DNA of 5,331 nt, from contig JAUPVJ010000004.1 of NCBI GenBank assembly GCA_030917145.1, positions 1 through 5,331 on the forward strand. The letters run 5' to 3'. Of the stretch, positions 1-4,704 are shown one piece after another. This DNA comes from Patescibacteria group bacterium. GTDB lineage: Bacteria > Patescibacteriota > Minisyncoccia > Phycocordibacterales > CAIRYW01. The notes beneath the pieces were generated by a model. That model worked only from the letters and a program-made list of their open reading frames with translations, did no database searches and was not told where the DNA came from. The translations under genes and the position numbers were made by a program. Position 1 is the stretch's first letter. Each line of letters begins with the position of its first letter.

Positions 1-408
1 GATCTCAATTCTTATATCTTCTACCGAAAACTCCTTTTTTACTGTTTTAAATTTCGCTCGGAGATACTTTTCTGTGATAGTAAGAAATTTTTCAAAATTT
101 TTACTCGAAACTTCACCAAGTTTTTCACAATCCTCAACAAACAAATCAACCAAAGGTTTTTCACCTAAAAATTCTTCGCTAAAAAAATACAAAGAATCAC
201 CGAACTCTCCCTCTTGGTAGATTTTTGCTACTGGAAAATTATTTTTAAGTAGATATTTTTGAAACTCTATCTCTTTTTCTAAAATACTTTTGGGCCCAAT
301 TCGAAGAATTTCATTTTCACCTCTATAAATATAGACATCGTCGTAGTAGCGCTTTTTTATAAGAACAAATCGCCTATCGTTAAAAGTGAGAGTTTCTTCT
401 CCAAGCAT
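1..408 (-). CDS. Phosphotransferase / protein-kinase-like fold protein, N-terminal 136 residues (partial)
   Basis: The reading frame is open from an ATG at 408-406 to the left window edge, so the C-terminus is missing. The visible 136 residues resemble the N-lobe of the aminoglycoside phosphotransferase/choline kinase superfamily. A strand pair (about 25-37) ends in LRIG, with Arg36 near the place of the ATP-contacting basic residue. An acidic helix follows (EKEIEFQKYL, 44-53), then a Pro-Val strand (FPVAKIYQEGEFG, 58-70) and a hinge-like FFSEEFLGEKPL (75-86). The catalytic HxD loop and DFG-like motif would lie outside the window, so activity and substrate cannot be judged. The gene starts one base after the stop of the glutamate dehydrogenase gene, which suggests translational coupling in one operon. 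A weak GGGA sits 7 nt before the ATG. The fold assignment is inferred from pattern; an antibiotic-resistance role should not be assumed. Confidence 0.6.
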   Translation of the reverse strand, partial: MLGEETLTFNDRRFVLIKKRYYDDVYIYRGENEILRIGPKSILEKEIEFQKYLLKNNFPVAKIYQEGEFGDSLYFFSEEFLGEKPLVDLFVEDCEKLGEVSSKNFEKFLTITEKYLRAKFKTVKKEFSVEDIRIEI

Positions 409-409
409 T

Positions 410-1633
410 TTATTTTCCCGCATCGATCACCCTCTGAAGAGCTACGACATAAGAAGCTTTGCGTGTAGAAATATTCTTCTCTGTTTTTACAGCCCAGACG
501 TCGTTAAAAGCCTTTGTCATCTTTTCTGTAAGCTTTGAAAGCACATCTTCTTTAGTCCAAGTTTCCTTGTGCATGTTTTGGTACCATTCAAAATATGAAG
601 TCGCTACCCCTCCGCTATTTGCTAAGATATCTGGCACAGAAATTATTCCTTTTTCTTCGAGTAAAACATCAGCTTCTGGAGTCACAGGACCATTTGCCAT
701 TTCGATTATGTATTTTGCGTGAATTTTACTTGCATTTTCTGCTGTAATCACATTTTCCAAAGCACTCGGCACCAAAACATCGACAGGCAAGAGGAGTAAA
801 TCCTCGTTTGAAACAAAAGAAGCTTTTTCATAACTTGCTAGAGAGCCGTGTGTGTTTTTGTAAGCAAGAGCGTCTTTGATGTCGATTCCGTCTTCGTTGT
901 AAATTCCACCTTTTGAATCAGAAAGTGCCACGATTTTAAAACCTTGTTTTTCTGCAAAAATTCCAAAATATTGTCCAACATTTCCAATTCCTTGAATTGC
1001 GATTTTTGTTTCTTCTGGTTTAAGGGAAAATTTTTCTGCCAAAAGTTTCAAAACTACAGCGCCTCCAAAACCAGTCGCTTCTGTACGCCCTTCACTTCCT
1101 CCATTTCCAATAGATTTTCCAGTGAAAGTTGCTTCAGCGCGTGCCCCTGCGATTTTACTGTATTCATCTACCATTATGTCCATAGTTTCCGAGTTTGTGT
1201 ACATATCGGGTGCTGGAACGTCTTTGTTTGGCCCCAAAACGTCAAATAAAGCACGTACAAAACCTCTTGCGACTTTCTCCAGCTCCCCTTTAGAAAGCAG
1301 TCTGGTGTCTACCACAACCCCTCCTTTTCCACCACCAAACGGAATATCTGCAACAGCACATTTCCAAGTCATCCAACTTGAAAGAGCTTTTACTTCGGAC
1401 TCGTTTACTTCTGGACTAAATCTAATTCCACCTTTATAAGGACCTCGAGCGTTGTTGTGTTGACTTCGAAGGCCATAAAAAATCTTTTCTTCACCTGAGT
1501 CCATAACTACAGGAAAATGCACAGTCACAACTCTTTGTGGTTCTGTAAGTTTTTTTAAAGCTCCAGGTAAAATTCCTAAAATTTCTGCTGATTCACTAAT
1601 TTGTTTGATTGAGTTTTGAAAAGGATCGTTCAT
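410..1633 (-). CDS. gdhA: Glutamate dehydrogenase (Glu/Leu/Phe/Val dehydrogenase family)
   Basis: This cytoplasmic enzyme interconverts glutamate with 2-oxoglutarate plus ammonium using NAD(P), linking nitrogen and carbon metabolism. The 407 residues fit the short hexameric GDH class (about 410-420). The N-terminal substrate domain spans roughly 32-162 and the Rossmann domain roughly 178-405. By alignment from memory to Clostridium symbiosum GDH, the key residues are all present: Lys67 (GPYKGGIRF) and Ser346 (GGVATSYFEW) for the side-chain carboxylate, Lys91 (TWKCAV), catalytic Lys103 (GGGKGG) and Asp143 (APDMYTN). The Lys67/Ser346 pair favours glutamate over leucine or phenylalanine. The nucleotide loop is GIGNVG (215-220), followed by ALSDSKGG; I cannot decide NAD versus NADP from this. 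The ATG at 1633 has no Shine-Dalgarno and is preceded by a repeat-filled leader. Stop is TAA, one base before the downstream kinase-like gene. Confidence 0.95.
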   Translation of the reverse strand: MNDPFQNSIKQISESAEILGILPGALKKLTEPQRVVTVHFPVVMDSGEEKIFYGLRSQHNNARGPYKGGIRFSPEVNESEVKALSSWMTWKCAVADIPFGGGKGGVVVDTRLLSKGELEKVARGFVRALFDVLGPNKDVPAPDMYTNSETMDIMVDEYSKIAGARAEATFTGKSIGNGGSEGRTEATGFGGAVVLKLLAEKFSLKPEETKIAIQGIGNVGQYFGIFAEKQGFKIVALSDSKGGIYNEDGIDIKDALAYKNTHGSLASYEKASFVSNEDLLLLPVDVLVPSALENVITAENASKIHAKYIIEMANGPVTPEADVLLEEKGIISVPDILANSGGVATSYFEWYQNMHKETWTKEDVLSKLTEKMTKAFNDVWAVKTEKNISTRKASYVVALQRVIDAGK

Positions 1634-1637
1634 AAGA

Positions 1638-1667
1638 GTGATAAGTTATAAGTTAATAAGTGATAAG
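1638..1667. repeat. Tandem ATAAG-core array in the glutamate dehydrogenase leader
   Basis: On the plus strand the core ATAAG occurs at 1641, 1648, 1656 and 1663, giving spacings of 7, 8 and 7 nt. Each core is preceded by a variable 2-3 nt (TG, TT, TTA, TG). A further ATAAG at 1632 overlaps the start codon of the dehydrogenase but is out of register. In the mRNA (minus strand) the array reads as repeats of CUUAU with short variable joints, ending 4 nt before the ATG. It is read directly from the sequence; its function is unknown. Confidence 0.75.
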
Positions 1668-1694
1668 AAAAAAAACGGTTAGTTTGTAGGGAAT

Positions 1695-1700
1695 ATTATA
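1695..1700 (-). promoter_or_regulatory. Consensus -10 box for the glutamate dehydrogenase operon
   Basis: The minus strand reads a perfect TATAAT at 1700-1695, preceded by GTG. A transcription start near 1688 is predicted, giving a leader of about 55 nt that contains the ATAAG-core array and a run of eight T. There is no good -35 at a 16-18 nt spacing; that position falls in the AGGT-core repeat array. A CTGACA (5 of 6 to TTGACA) lies at 1726-1721, but its 20-nt spacing is too long for a standard promoter. The position fits well, just downstream of the terminator of the upstream operon. Confidence 0.55.
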
Positions 1701-1710
1701 CACCAAATAA

Positions 1711-1738
1711 AGGTGGTAGGTGTCAGGTTTTAGGTGAT
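1711..1738. repeat. Tandem heptamer array, core AGGT plus 3 variable bases, 4 units
   Basis: Four consecutive 7-nt units start with AGGT at 1711, 1718, 1725 and 1732, with variable tails GGT, GTC, TTT and GAT; an AG at 1739-1740 begins a fifth partial unit. The period is exactly 7 with no insertion. The array lies directly upstream of the dehydrogenase -10 box and covers the expected -35 and upstream region of that promoter. Confidence 0.8.
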
Positions 1739-1750
1739 AGTTTTTAAGAC

Positions 1751-1778
1751 AAAAAAATAGTGAGGGTTTTCCTCACTA
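1751..1778 (-). terminator. Intrinsic terminator of the DUF2914-YvlD operon
   Basis: A perfect 8-bp stem is formed by TAGTGAGG (1758-1765) and CCTCACTA (1771-1778) around a 5-nt loop. On the minus strand the stem is followed at once by seven T (complement of A at 1757-1751). It lies 38 bases beyond the stop of the YvlD-family gene and upstream of the dehydrogenase promoter, so it separates two same-strand transcription units. The plus side has no comparable T run. Confidence 0.88.
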
Positions 1779-1792
1779 CCATTTTAATATTC

Positions 1793-1827
1793 ATACTAAA
1801 TACTGTATACGAAATACTATATACTCT
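1793..1827. repeat. Tandem heptamer array, core ATAC(T/G) plus 2 variable bases, 5 units
   Basis: Five consecutive 7-nt units start at 1793, 1800, 1807, 1814 and 1821. Four have the core ATACT and the third has ATACG; the two-base tails are AA, GT, AA, AT and CT. The period is exactly 7 throughout. The array runs into the 3' end of the YvlD-family gene: its TAG stop (1819-1817) lies inside the fourth unit and its last codons inside the fourth and fifth. Confidence 0.85.
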
Positions 1828-2164
1828 CTCCCTTCCCCTTCTTATCAAAAACCCCAAACACAATGTTTATAAGTGAAAGTAGAATTCCAAAGAAAAAGGC
1901 TGACCAGAATCCTCCGACAGAAAATCCTTCGATCAGTTTTGCAGATAGCATTATCAAAAGCGCATTTATAACCAAAGAAAAAATTCCCAAAGTTAAAATA
2001 TTTATCGGAAGAGCTACAAGATTTATAACTGGCTTGATAAAAAGGTTTATGATCGCAAAAACAATTGCAAAGACAATTGCTCCCAAAAGAGTCACACCTA
2101 CACTTGGAAGCAAGTAAGCAGCGATTAAAATCGCAAGAGTCGAAATAATCCAATGTTTTATCAT
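1817..2164 (-). CDS. YvlD / phage holin family IV (DUF360-type) small membrane protein
   Basis: This 115-residue protein has four predicted membrane helices (about 5-25, 27-43, 50-78 with a Pro break, and 86-106) and a short basic tail, DKKGKG. The family signature is clear: an Asn-Leu-Phe-Ile-Lys-Pro stretch (40-45), then LPINILTLGIFSLVINALL (52-70). This is the hallmark of the Pfam family often named phage holin 4_2, with B. subtilis YvlD as a member. Despite the name, chromosomal members are not shown to be holins; the role is unknown, perhaps envelope-related. It follows the DUF2914 gene by 36 nt with no terminator between and is likely its operon partner. The nearest AAGGA (2190-2186) lies 21 nt from the ATG, too far for normal use unless the small hairpin between them folds. 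The stop codon lies in a heptamer repeat array. Confidence 0.88.
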   Translation of the reverse strand: MIKHWIISTLAILIAAYLLPSVGVTLLGAIVFAIVFAIINLFIKPVINLVALPINILTLGIFSLVINALLIMLSAKLIEGFSVGGFWSAFFFGILLSLINIVFGVFDKKGKGESI

Positions 2165-2200
2165 ATATTTTTAATTAGTTTCTAATCCTTAAATTCCTTA

Positions 2201-3280
2201 CTATTTTACCACAGTTATAAGTTCCTCTCGAGTCTCTACCCTTTTGATATTAAACTTAACGCGCCCAATCGTTTGTCCTCGAAGAGTTTCAATATCTACT
2301 CTCCAGAGTCCTGGGAAAACTGAGTTTTTAAAAGAATACATCTTATAACCCGTCTCACGGCCTCCAAAAATTGGCACGTCAATCTTGCTAGAACTCACCC
2401 ATCTCGCTTCTTTATAATCAAAATATTGCCAATGGTGCACTACAGGGATGTTTAGGTCTTGAGGAGAATAAATAGCTGAAAAAACATAAGCACTTTCCCC
2501 TGGTAACAGTTTTAAAGTCGGTCGCATGAAAAACTGGTACCACCTTTCTTTATCTTCGTACATTGTGTAAATATTTTGACTTGTTCGAGTCAGGTTATGG
2601 TACGCTCCAGCATCTTTTAAAACCAAAGGTAAAGGAGGAATAATGTTAAAAACATAAAAAACATTTAAAAGTAACGCCACAACCGCGATTGTAATGTAAG
2701 TTTTTTTACGACTTCTTTCGAAAACTGTGGGTGCAAAGAACTTTAAAATTTTTAAAATTCCAAGAATGATGATTACAGCAAGAATTCCACTCAACACAAA
2801 AGAAATCCCTCCGATGCTTTTTATAAATATAGGAACCAAGAAAATGCTCATAGCGTAAATTGCCAAAAAGAGCCCTCCGATTTGAAAAGGAAGCCGAAGA
2901 TAATGCTTTTTCCAAACTTCGTTTCCAAGGAGTGCCAAAAGCATGAGTAAAATAAAAGGCCAACTGACTTCCAAAGTCGCGCTTCTTGTATAAAAAATCA
3001 AAAAAGCACTCCACAAACCTCCAAAAGCAAACTGCATCAAAAGCATGCTTGGTGTATGATGTTTTTTTCTTTCAGGATCCTTTTCAAAACTTCGGTTTTG
3101 AATCAAAATTCCAGTTCCAGCAATTAAAATATAAGCAAGCAAAACCAAATTTTCTGCCAGTAAGTCTGAGCGCCTCAAGGTCAGATTATCTACGATAAAC
3201 CCAAAAACCAAAGCTCCGATCGAAAGCTTGTTTTCGTTGCGAATTGCAAACATTTTAATTTTGAAAATCAAATTTTCCAT
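2201..3280 (-). CDS. Seven-helix membrane protein with C-terminal DUF2914 domain
   Basis: The product from the ATG at 3280 is 359 residues. Seven hydrophobic helices lie at about 19-30, 43-60, 79-97, 107-121, 134-153, 157-181 and 195-215. Basic residues cluster at the N-terminus and in loops 2-3 (EKDPERKKHH), 4-5 (KKHYLR) and 6-7 (ERSRKKTY), so the N-terminus is cytoplasmic and the C-terminal domain faces outward. Residues about 245-348 contain the DUF2914 pattern: VVHHWQYFD, a stretch ending KMYSFKN, then FPGLWRVDIETLRGQTIGRVKFNI. The domain has no established function; a beta-sandwich binding role is only a guess. A TTG at 3316 would add 12 residues, but it coincides with the -35 of a good promoter, so the ATG is preferred. 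It likely forms an operon with the YvlD-family gene 36 nt downstream. Confidence 0.85.
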   Translation of the reverse strand: MENLIFKIKMFAIRNENKLSIGALVFGFIVDNLTLRRSDLLAENLVLLAYILIAGTGILIQNRSFEKDPERKKHHTPSMLLMQFAFGGLWSAFLIFYTRSATLEVSWPFILLMLLALLGNEVWKKHYLRLPFQIGGLFLAIYAMSIFLVPIFIKSIGGISFVLSGILAVIIILGILKILKFFAPTVFERSRKKTYITIAVVALLLNVFYVFNIIPPLPLVLKDAGAYHNLTRTSQNIYTMYEDKERWYQFFMRPTLKLLPGESAYVFSAIYSPQDLNIPVVHHWQYFDYKEARWVSSSKIDVPIFGGRETGYKMYSFKNSVFPGLWRVDIETLRGQTIGRVKFNIKRVETREELITVVK

Positions 3281-3287
3281 GAGGATC

Positions 3288-3316
3288 TTTATAGATATAA
3301 TACGACCAAAATTCAA
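3288..3316 (-). promoter_or_regulatory. Sigma-70-type promoter for the DUF2914 operon, placing the start at or next to the ATG
   Basis: On the minus strand TTGAAT (3316-3311) is followed by a 17-nt spacer and TATAAA (3293-3288), matching the consensus at 4 of 6 and 5 of 6 positions. Only 7 nt separate the -10 box from the ATG at 3280, so transcription should begin at or one base before the start codon. The message would be leaderless, in keeping with the lack of any Shine-Dalgarno here. Confidence 0.65.
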
Positions 3317-3362
3317 AAAAAGGAAAGTTAAGAGAATTTTTGTATCTTTTCAGAAAACAGCG

Positions 3363-3371
3363 TGTTACACT
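3363..3371 (+). promoter_or_regulatory. Extended -10 promoter for the 40-residue micro-protein gene
   Basis: TGT followed by TACACT gives an extended -10 (TGn plus a 4-of-6 hexamer). A start near 3378 and a leader of about 34 nt are predicted. A TTGTAT at 3340-3345 is a poor, over-distant -35 for this box (20 nt), though it is 17 nt from an alternative hexamer TGTTAC at 3363. Two short perfect palindromes overlap the site (3362-3370 and 3369-3379) and could be an operator. The promoter faces away from the DUF2914 promoter about 50 bases to the left. Confidence 0.45.
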
Positions 3372-3411
3372 GGACCAGTCGAACTTTAATCAGGGTAATT
3401 ACATAAACACC

Positions 3412-3534
3412 ATGGACGATACAACAAACCCTACAGTACCAACACCAGCTCCAGAAGAGACAACAGAAGGAACTACTCCTTCTACGGAAGCACCTTCTGC
3501 ACCTGCAGAAGACGCACCAGCAGAGACTGTTTAA
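3412..3534 (+). CDS. 40-residue acidic, Thr/Pro/Glu-rich micro-protein
   Basis: The ATG at 3412 opens a 40-codon frame ending in TAA. The composition is extreme: 10 Thr, 8 Pro, 9 acidic residues and no Lys, Arg, His, Cys or aromatic residue, for a net charge near -9. It must be disordered, and it has no signal peptide or membrane segment. I do not recognise a characterised family. A longer frame begins at a TTG (3340), but the likely promoter lies inside that extension, so the ATG is chosen. No Shine-Dalgarno is in range; a GGG is 16 nt upstream. The gene is isolated, with its own promoter and a strong hairpin terminator 11 nt after the stop, giving a transcript near 200 nt. That layout is seen with abundant small proteins but also with small RNAs, so the RNA itself could be the product. 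Confidence 0.6.
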   Translation: MDDTTNPTVPTPAPEETTEGTTPSTEAPSAPAEDAPAETV

Positions 3535-3545
3535 ATCTCTAAAGT

Positions 3546-3579
3546 AAAAAACAACTACCTCAGGTAGTTGTTTTTTTTT
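3546..3579. terminator. Bidirectional intrinsic terminator between convergent genes
   Basis: AACAACTACCT (3550-3560) and its exact complement (3562-3572) flank a single central base, so the stem is at least 10 bp with a 3-nt loop. Flanking A (3546-3549) and T (3573-3576) runs can extend it to 14 pairs. Nine T at 3571-3579 serve the plus-strand micro-protein gene. On the minus strand the A run at 3551-3546 supplies a T tract for the gene ending at 3583, whose stop is only 3 nt from the hairpin. Confidence 0.93.
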
Positions 3580-3582
3580 AGT

Positions 3583-4683
3583 TTAAGGTACGATCGGATT
3601 TGTCCCTTCCACGAGCTCTGGACCATCTGTCTCTGCAGTGTCCCATCGATCTCCATCAACATCTCCTTCAAATGGTGTTTCTTCAGAACCAGAACTACTA
3701 CCCCCTCCTGTACTTCCACCAGATGATCCGCCCGTACTTCCTCCAGACTCTTCAAATTCTTCCAAAATTTCTTCGGCTTCCTCGACAGCTTCTGTTGCAG
3801 CTTCAATTTCTGATTCTGTGACAATTGGGGGAGGAGTTGTAGCGGTGGTTCCAGAAGCAGAGGTTCCACTTGTACCAGAAGATGAGCTTCCGTCAGCACT
3901 TGTCACCGACGTAGATCCACTACTTGCTCCAGTAGATGAAGTACCACTAGAAGAGGTTGAAGTTTCTGATACAGGCGCATCAAGACTTTTTGCGACCACC
4001 TCTACCGATCCGATTACTTCTGTTGCCTTTTCACTTTCTGTTTTTACAGCTTCGATATTTGCTTTTTCTGCGTCTATTTGCGCCTCCGTTAAGTTAGAAT
4101 TTAAAATCGTGAGATTGTTTACAGTTTTTTCTAGTTCAGCCACAAAACTGTTTATAACAGCCAGATCGCTTTTAGCTTTTGAGACCAAAGAAGCAAGGGT
4201 TACAGAAGAAGGGTTAGATTTTGAAAGAGCTTTAATCGTTGCAAGATTTGCATTCCAAGATTGCAAAAGTGTGTTTATTTGTGCTCTTTTTGCATTTATA
4301 TCAATTGGAGCATTGGCAATTTTAATTCTTGGATCACTCACCGGATCAGTAAACAGACTATCAGTCTTTTTGATTAAATTATCAAAATTTTTATATTGAG
4401 CTTCAAGAGTGGAGATCAAAGTTTGTTCTGATTTTGAACGGTTTAAAAGATTTTTTAAAATCGACGCTGAAGTTTCTACGTTTGCTTTTGCCTCAACAAG
4501 ATTTCTTGCTGGAGCAAGCGCTTGCGCTCGCGTACCCAAAACAGAATCCTGAATAGCTTTTTGAGAGACCTGATCTTCTTTTTGTTGTCTTACTTTTGTG
4601 TAGTAATAAAATCCTCCTCCAGCTAAAAGCAAAGCAATCACCACAAGCACCACCGGAAGTACAAAACCATTTTCTCTTTTCAT
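3583..4683 (-). CDS. Membrane-anchored coiled-coil surface protein with Ser/Gly linkers and a calcium-loop-like C-terminus
   Basis: This 366-residue protein has a single N-terminal hydrophobic helix (7-27), preceded by MKRENG. The G-F-V-L-P opening resembles prepilin-like N-termini such as PilX but lacks Glu at +5, so pilin processing is doubtful. A long, mostly helical, coiled-coil-like region follows (about 33-235). Then come a Ser/Thr/Gly linker (240-280), a Glu-rich helix (289-312), a Gly/Ser linker (313-335) and a tail with DVDGDRWDTAE (341-351) ending in EGTNP. That tail resembles one thrombospondin type-3-like calcium loop. It is probably an extracytoplasmic stalk protein; no enzyme motif is visible and I do not recognise a named family. 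The ATG at 4683 has a perfect extended -10 just upstream and no Shine-Dalgarno. It follows the SGNH hydrolase gene by 21 nt, so readthrough from that gene is also possible. Confidence 0.8.
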   Translation of the reverse strand: MKRENGFVLPVVLVVIALLLAGGGFYYYTKVRQQKEDQVSQKAIQDSVLGTRAQALAPARNLVEAKANVETSASILKNLLNRSKSEQTLISTLEAQYKNFDNLIKKTDSLFTDPVSDPRIKIANAPIDINAKRAQINTLLQSWNANLATIKALSKSNPSSVTLASLVSKAKSDLAVINSFVAELEKTVNNLTILNSNLTEAQIDAEKANIEAVKTESEKATEVIGSVEVVAKSLDAPVSETSTSSSGTSSTGASSGSTSVTSADGSSSSGTSGTSASGTTATTPPPIVTESEIEAATEAVEEAEEILEEFEESGGSTGGSSGGSTGGGSSSGSEETPFEGDVDGDRWDTAETDGPELVEGTNPIVP

Positions 4684-4689
4684 AAATTT

Positions 4690-4698
4690 ATTATATCA
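4690..4698 (-). promoter_or_regulatory. Perfect extended -10 promoter placed for a leaderless transcript
   Basis: The minus strand reads TGATATAAT at 4698-4690, an exact match to TGnTATAAT. Six nt separate it from the ATG at 4683, which places the predicted transcription start on or next to the A of the start codon. No -35 element is evident, as is common for extended -10 promoters. The box lies between the SGNH hydrolase stop and the coiled-coil gene. Confidence 0.7.
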
Positions 4699-4704
4699 GA
4701 ATTT

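Noticed and set aside
1638..1827. CRISPR array
   Set aside because: Repeat units are only 7-8 nt with 2-3 variable bases, far too short for CRISPR repeats and spacers, and no cas gene is present.
1863..2117. Plus-strand open frame opposite the YvlD-family gene
   Set aside because: It is the antisense shadow of a gene with a clear family signature and has no promoter or ribosome site.
1817..2164. Phage lysis cassette or prophage, suggested by the family name holin
   Set aside because: No endolysin or other phage gene is nearby. Members of this family are widespread chromosomal membrane proteins such as YvlD.
3281..3316. TTG start at 3316 for the DUF2914 protein, adding 12 residues
   Set aside because: The TTG is part of a TTGAAT -35 box with TATAAA at a 17-nt spacing, so it would be upstream of the transcript; the ATG at 3280 fits the start site.
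3340..3411. TTG start at 3340 for the micro-protein, making 64 residues
   Set aside because: The extended -10 promoter lies inside the added segment, and the added residues have a quite different composition (basic and aromatic) from the acidic, Pro/Thr-rich body.
3638..4399. Long plus-strand open frame of 253 codons
   Set aside because: It is antisense to the coiled-coil protein gene. Its composition is the mirror of Ser/Gly/Glu-rich codons, and it has no start signal or recognisable domain, while the minus frame has a membrane anchor, coiled coil and promoter.
4514..4525. Perfect 12-bp palindrome GCAAGCGCTTGC
   Set aside because: It lies within codons for the Ala/Gln/Leu-rich stretch RAQALAPA of the coiled-coil protein and has no regulatory context; codon use explains it adequately.
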